Of a stretch of 64,000 nt of DNA, positions 58,789 through 64,000 are shown piece after piece. Where the stretch lies: NCBI GenBank assembly GCA_028583605.1, contig CM053326.1, positions 5,526,587-5,590,586 on the forward strand, written 5' to 3'. Below the pieces are notes generated by a model. That model did not search any database. It was not told the DNA's origin and worked only from the letters and a program-made list of their open reading frames with translations. The number at the start of each line of letters is the position of its first letter. Positions within the stretch are counted from its first letter, which is position 1. This DNA is from Dastarcus helophoroides. Its lineage: Eukaryota > Arthropoda > Insecta > Coleoptera > Bothrideridae. A program made the translations under genes and the position numbers.

Positions 58789-61119
58789 CGGTGTGGTGAT
58801 AAAGTTTGGAACAAAATTCAAATTCCGTTATGTATTGTTTTGAAGAAAAAGGTCGATTTGATTTTTTTAAAAGCCAGCTGATGACGTAAGAATTTTATTT
58901 ATGATTTATCCATCTTTGCGCATTGACGTCGTCACCGGTTTTTTTTTTAATAGCAACCCCAATTTATTTCTGCTGCTTTTTGTAGAACTTTTTATTACTG
59001 AAATGATGATGTAAAAATAATTGTACCTTACATAAACGCAATTACTTTCAAAAATAAAAATATACCTTTCATAGAAAAAATTTATTACATCCAAAAACTA
59101 AATTTGATTTATCGTCCTTAAAATAATTTTACAACAAAAAACTGCCATTTTTATTTAGTTGTACGTTAAGGAGACAGTCAGTCAGGTGCTGCAACTAATA
59201 TAAATTGTTTTAGTAATAATTTAACATATTATAATCACTTAAATTATTACTAGAACAACTATCAATTAGTTGACAGCTTGTGTTAGGTAAATCTGAAAGC
59301 AGTCATAATCGTTTTTTTTAAATGCCAACCCCAATATACTTATGCTTTTTGTACAACTTTTTATAACTGAAATGGTGATGTAGGTAAATTCTTGTGTCAG
59401 GTACAATTACCTTACATAACTTTTCAAAAAAGGCAATTATTTTAAAAAATAAAAATTTTACTTTTGTGGAAAAAATTAAGTATTAAACCTAAAAATTAAA
59501 CAAAATTTAACCTCAATGTTCAAATTGCTTTCCACTAACCATATGGCATTGACCCATATGGGTACAAAGAGCTTAAACACTACTACTACAAACATGTTAG
59601 GATTGATTTGTACCAGTTCAACTCGGCTTTTTTGCCGTACTCCTTCTAAATTATTGGGTCTGTTAAAATAAACTTTTTATTTTCAAGAACCCTATAGAAA
59701 AAATCCAATTGATTTAAATCTGGTAAACACGAAGGCCACTCCTTTGCTCCTCGACGCCCTATCCATCTTCCAGGAAATGTGGCGTCGAGATATCGACAAA
59801 CGTCAGCTCCAAAGTAAGAAGAAGCCTCGTGTTGTTGAAATCAAATATTCTGATGGGGTACATCGGGGTCGGCATTATTTAAAAACAGGACTGCCAGAGC
59901 TGGTACTAAATCAAATTGCAAGAGGTCCAAATATCGTGCTGCAGTAAGGTTTTTTTGAAAATAGTAAGGCTATAGAAAATGTCGTCCTATGGTTCTCAAC
60001 CGCTTGTTTAATTTACCTCGCCGTTTACTATGGGAATCTTGAGTCCAGTGAGGATTTTTTCTTGCCCAATACCTGAAATTGTGCCGATGTACCATTCAGG
60101 CAAAAAGTGGCTTCGCAGAAAACATAATGTTATTTAGAAAATGGGGATCTCCATCACAGCGTATCATGTTCAAAAAACTCCAAGCAGTGGTTCGGATCAT
60201 TCTCGTTTAACTCGCATATCAATTGCACTTTGTATGGATGATTGTTTTGGAATAATTTTACCACAAAAGAATGACCTGCGTTATTTAGGGATGGTTGCCT
60301 TGTACAATAGTAAGGATTTTCTTCAGTTTCAAGCAACACATCCAATCTGACTTCTTCGCGCACTCGAGATCGACCTTGTCGAGGCAAATCTTTAATGGAT
60401 TTTGTTTCAGTAAATTTGGCTATCAATTTATTTACTCCAAATTTTGCACTGGGCGCTCTGTCAGGATGTTCTTGGTTAAATAACACATTCTTGGACATGA
60501 ATCTTTATATACTCGCTCGCCATATCCAATCATCATCATTATTTGTATTCTTTCCTGTTAAGATACATGTGCCATTGTTGTTAACTTTGAAAAGAATAAT
60601 TACTTTTTGTAATATGCAATGTTTTCACACTTTTTATGAGATACTTATTTTCGGTCTGGTTTTAGATTTATTTAACACAAGCAGTCAACTAATTGATAAT
60701 TTGTTAAATTATCACTAAAATAAGTTTTTACAGTTTTTATTAGTTGCAGCATCTAGCTCATTCCCTCCTTATCGTACAACAAAATAAAAATGGCATTTTC
60801 TTGTTGTTAAATTATTTTAAATACGATAAACCAAATTTATGTTTTGGGTGTTTTTTCGTAAAAGATAGATTTTTATTTTTTAAAGTAATTGCGTTTTTCG
60901 AAAATTTGTTATGTAAGATACAATTATTTTTTTATTATCATTTCAGTAATAAAAAGGCCTACAAAAAACAGTAAAATTAAATTGGAATAACGTCATAAAT
61001 AACATTCTTACGTCATAAGCCGGCTTTTGAAAAAATAAAATCGATCTGTCGAAGCGTTTTTCTGGAAAACAGTACACGATGGAATTATGAATTTTGCTCC
61101 AAACTTTATCACCACACTG
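58789..61119 (-). mobile_element. mariner element (D-D-41-D type), ~500 bp TIRs
   Basis: The ends CGGTGTGGTGATAAAGTTTG (left) and the complement CAGTGTGGTGATAAAGTTTG (right) lie between TA dinucleotides (58787-58788 and 61120-61121). The arms share ATGACGTAAGAAT, CTTTTTATTACTGAAATGAT, GCAATTACTTT and AAAATGCCATTTTTATTT blocks over ~500 bp. The left arm contains a second, diverged copy of part of itself (58955-59050 recurs at 59325-59450), so it has grown. The minus-strand transposase is at 59590-60498. Confidence 0.88.
59590..60498 (-). pseudogene. mariner transposase, decayed, catalytic Asp replaced
   Basis: Minus-strand reading begins with the DNA-binding part (FNQEHPDRAPSAKFGVNKLI, SIKDLPRQGRSR) and VLLETEENP, then HPYKVQLICELNENDPNHC. 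It shifts frame near 60154. The catalytic core is readable in pieces: FCEATFCLNG, NLTAARYLDLLQ, FQQHEASSYFGADVCRYLDA, FPGRWIGRRGAKEWPSCLPD and LNQLDFF. The second catalytic Asp (in the QQD motif) is His (near 59840). The distance from it to the last Asp is 41 residues, as in the 39858-40928 gene, so both belong to the same catalytic type but are different subfamilies. Multiple stops and frame changes make it dead. Confidence 0.82.
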
Positions 61120-61121
61120 TA

Positions 61122-61631
61122 TATGTGTGTACAGGTGTGCGTGTACCTATTATTCTACTTAAATATCTAATAATAAATAAATAAAGAAACACTCTAGCTT
61201 TCTGTGATAGATATTCGTAATTTTTATATAAATTTTTAAGTATGATGTTATAACTGCATCACAAAGAAAAGCAAATTTAAAAAGATGTGCAAACTTTCTT
61301 TCGTTTCTTCCATGCATTTTTGAATCCTATGACGAAATAGTCTAAAGACAAATGTGAACGTTGCCAAAGTTACTTAGATCATATTTGATTTTTATTATAT
61401 ATCTTGACGTTTCTTTATTGTTTATAAATATCATTTTTGATAAACTCCAAGAGAAAGAAATTTTGGTAATGACTAAACTTGCCAGTTTTATACAAAATAT
61501 TTACTGCCGAACTTCAGTTGTCAAAATTTTTTTGAAAGTTGATAAATTTTACCGTCTGATCAAGAAAAGTGAGAATCTCTCGATGACCAGTAATTGTTGG
61601 CATGGGGGGGTATTTAAGAAAAGTTGTAAAC
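61122..61631. other. Spacer, no gene seen
   Basis: AT-rich with short open frames; nothing recognised. Confidence 0.4.
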
Positions 61632-62564
61632 ATTTTTTTCAAGTTTAATCCACTAGCAAAGGATAACCCTATTATGCCTTCAAAGCACTGCGAGTAGGAT
61701 GCGGAAACAAGGATAGATGGCCATGAACGTTCTTCTTGAACAAGGAAAGGTTGTAATTTTTGGGGAAAATTCCTTTCGATAACGAGTTCCATAGCTTGGA
61801 AATTCTATAGAAAGAAGAGTCTCCGTAGACAGAAGTCCTCACTGTGTCAAGCTGGACCGCACAGGAATTTGCTGTCTCCGACTGTCTTATATGCCTCAAG
61901 AATCTTCCCCTTGGGGCATGTTCCACGATAGTACTTGTAGAAAAGAGACAAGTCACCAACCATACGCCTGTGCTTTAGTGTTTCGAGAGAATCGGTTAAA
62001 CACTCGTCATTAATTAGGCGAATCGCTCTGCTTTGAATTGAGTCCAAGAGAGCTAAAGTATATTTTGGGACTGATCTCCAAACATGAGCACAGTATTCTA
62101 GTGTTGGTCTAACTTGAGTTTGTTTAGTGTTAGTAGCTGATGAGATATGAAGCACTTTTTGGCTTTAAAAAGAAATCCTAGCTTCTGAGAGGCGGATTTG
62201 GCAATGGCGCGCACATGATCGTCCCAAGAGAAGTTAGTGCTCTCATTTACTCCTAGGATAGATAGATTAGATCCCTTTGGAAGGATTTCACCGTTCATTA
62301 GTATGTTTGTTGCATTATCAATTGATGTTTTCTTACAGAAAATCGCGGCCTGAGTTTTTGAAGCTTTGAAGTCGGCCATTTCCAGAATAATTTTGAGATC
62401 CTGATTAATGGTCTGTATCCGTTGTTCCCTTAGTCGATTTCAAGCAGCGACAGATAAAGGTTTGTCGGAGAAAAAAGATGACACTAGGCTACTATCATCT
62501 GCGTAGCTGAATATATAGAGAAAGTATGAAAGTATTCAGAGATGGATTCGATCACAAAAGAAAA
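61632..62564 (-). pseudogene. LINE family 3, copy B: RT C-terminal half
   Basis: This 5'-truncated copy contains the RT from just before the catalytic box (YADD intact, in SYADDSSLVSSFF near 62490) through ASKTQAAIFCKK, LSILGVNESTNFSW, RPTLEYCAHVW and LALLDSIQSRAIRLIND. It ends at PTRSALKA and its stop (61672-61674). Three overlapping open pieces show at least two frame changes. The 3' UTR ends GTGGATTAAACTTG plus A-run at about 61632. The 5' end abuts the TA of the MITE at 62567. Compare copy A at 31430-33693. Confidence 0.85.
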
Positions 62565-62566
62565 TA

Positions 62567-62944
62567 AGGGGTGCTCCATTTAAAATAAGCTAGTTTTGGT
62601 CGCTTAAAATTTTCTTAAAACTAAATTTTTATTTTACCACTCTGCATATTATTTTAAAAATTTAAATAGAGGATTATAATAAAGCACTTATTTGTAAACA
62701 GTTCCTGAAAAAATCATTTATTCATGATGACCTTCGTGGCCTTAATAGATTTTTTTACATCCACGTAGAAAATTGCCGTTTTTGCATAAATATCTAACTA
62801 ACTCTAACAAATTATAAATTCCAAAACTTTTTTTACAATATAAGCTTTATTTTTATAAGGTAAACCGAAAATGCAATAAAAAATTTGGGTTGCTATTTAA
62901 AAAAAATGAAGTGGGTACTTGTACAGGGAAAATGAAGCACCCTG
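62567..62944 (-). mobile_element. MITE family 3, copy 2
   Basis: A 378 bp element in inverse orientation to 57944-58335, flanked by TA (62565-62566, 62945-62946). Terminal CAGGGTGCTTCATTTTCC reads inward from the right, and AGGGGTGCTCCATTTAAAAT from the left. Confidence 0.78.
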
Positions 62945-62946
62945 TA

Positions 62947-63899
62947 TACTTTACAAAATTTCAATGTTTTTGTGAAGCTTTGGAAAAGTTTATTTTAACT
63001 GCAGTTATTAGTGAGATATCTTACTGTTCGGCACTAGGTAGACTCGCTGTTTATAGTAGAGTTGGTTAGTACACTACACTATAAACTAACCGCCTTTTAT
63101 AGGTGAAAATATTTTACGAGGATGCCCAATAAAAATAGCAGCAACTTTCTTAAATCGATATGTTTGCTAGAGTGACTTATAAGAAGACTATAGAACGTTT
63201 ATTCTTAACTGGGATACAATATATAAAGTAGTAAACTGAAACTAGCTGCCAATATAATTTGCCATTAACGGATCTAGATTTGTTAAATTTATATGCACCC
63301 ATAAATTCGTTTATAATCAAGATATTGTGATGCAGCATTACCTAGTTCATGTTTAGCAAGATTATATTTATGAATCAAGACACCATCTGTTGATTTTTCT
63401 TAATGATTCTTTCGTAAATTCGTTCTAATCAATACTGACGAAAAAATAATTACCAGTTTAATTCAATGTATCAGGTTTGAAAACAATTATTTTTTCATTT
63501 ATATCCCCCTTGCAGGCAATTTTGTTGTGAAAGACTTTTAATGCTTCCTAACCACTACAATGGCTAGCTTTATTGTTTGTATTTTAATAATATGTTTTGA
63601 TCTAGTGAATAAATTTTGCTCAATCTATTTGGTGCAAATTTTCATGACCATTGTATAAAAAATGAGTATTGGTTATTTTAGTATTTCCCTGGAAAATGCC
63701 ATCAAATAAGTAACAGCATACCAATAATTTTGTATTTAAAATCTCATTTGTAAAAAGTCCTGCACGATGTAATTGCTAGATTACGTTTAAGCTTGTAATT
63801 AAGTGAAAATTTACTACGAGTAAGAGTAATATGTATAGGTATACATTGTGACATAAAAAAATAACCTTTTTTACAAACGACAAATTTATTCATCTAGTA
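62947..63899. other. Spacer, no gene seen
   Basis: AT-rich; no coding or paired repeat recognised. Confidence 0.4.
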
Positions 63900-63901
63900 T
63901 A

Positions 63902-64000
63902 CAGGGTTGTTTCATATAATTTGCCACCTATCCAAAGAGTTTATTTGACAAAACATATAGCAAATTTTTTTATACACATGTTGCCTATATATTTTTGAAA
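63902..64000 (+). mobile_element. Partial inverted-repeat element running off the window
   Basis: It begins CAGGGTTGTTTCATATAATT after TA (63900-63901), the same kind of end as the other TA-bounded elements here. The other end lies outside the window, so the call is provisional. Confidence 0.4.

Overview
The window is a eukaryotic, AT-rich intergenic or intronic stretch that looks like an insect genome. The reasons are the element types: Tc1/mariner elements, including the D-D-41-D type, with very long terminal inverted repeats; Jockey/CR1-like LINEs; BEL/Pao retroelements, one with an envelope gene; a hAT remnant; and a P-element/THAP fragment. A beetle would fit, but that is only a guess. 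I see no convincing complete host gene, no tRNA or rRNA, and nothing bacterial. Almost every readable coding region is a decayed transposable-element gene.

Layout. 46-4835: a Tc1-like element with ~500 bp inverted ends. Its transposase was split by a LINE (840-2794, target duplication GTATA) and its right end was hit by a solo LTR (4379-4708, target duplication ATAT). 6675-9218: a mariner-type element with long inverted ends and a deleted transposase. 9474-11629: a transposase-less relative of the first element, filled by a separate foldback repeat. 11765-17944: a 6.2 kb pair of ~600 bp inverted repeats enclosing a strong ~135 bp hairpin and a hAT element (15236-16485, 8 bp target duplication GGTGCCAC). 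19045-19387: a second copy of the solo LTR, abutting a 1.8 kb long-inverted-repeat element (19393-21230). 21233-25109: mostly single-copy sequence, with a more GC-balanced island at 22550-23600. 25110-29160: a LINE with a PHD-finger ORF1 and endonuclease/RT ORF2. 31430-33693: a second LINE, whose relative lies at 61632-62564. 37271-38281: a THAP/P-element-like gene.

39100-41732 is a D-D-41-D mariner whose transposase frame is broken only by three stops. 42205-50524 is a third member of the first Tc1-like family by its ends, but its interior is two different BEL/Pao remnants: a gag-pol one (A) and an RT-plus-envelope one (B). 51008-51900 is a TTTG microsatellite followed by a diverged ~57 bp minisatellite. 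55230-55990 is a degenerate T-rich short-period repeat. 56259-57161, 57944-58335, 62567-62944 and 63902-end are inverted-repeat MITEs. 58789-61119 is a second D-D-41-D mariner.

The genes do not form a pathway. The logic is layered insertion: cut-and-paste elements duplicating TA, LTR elements duplicating ATAT, and LINEs inserted into or beside them. The three most unusual things are the D-D-41-D mariners with 500-600 bp inverted ends, the envelope-bearing BEL remnant joined directly to the start of RNase H, and the 6.2 kb long-inverted-repeat structure with no recognisable transposase.
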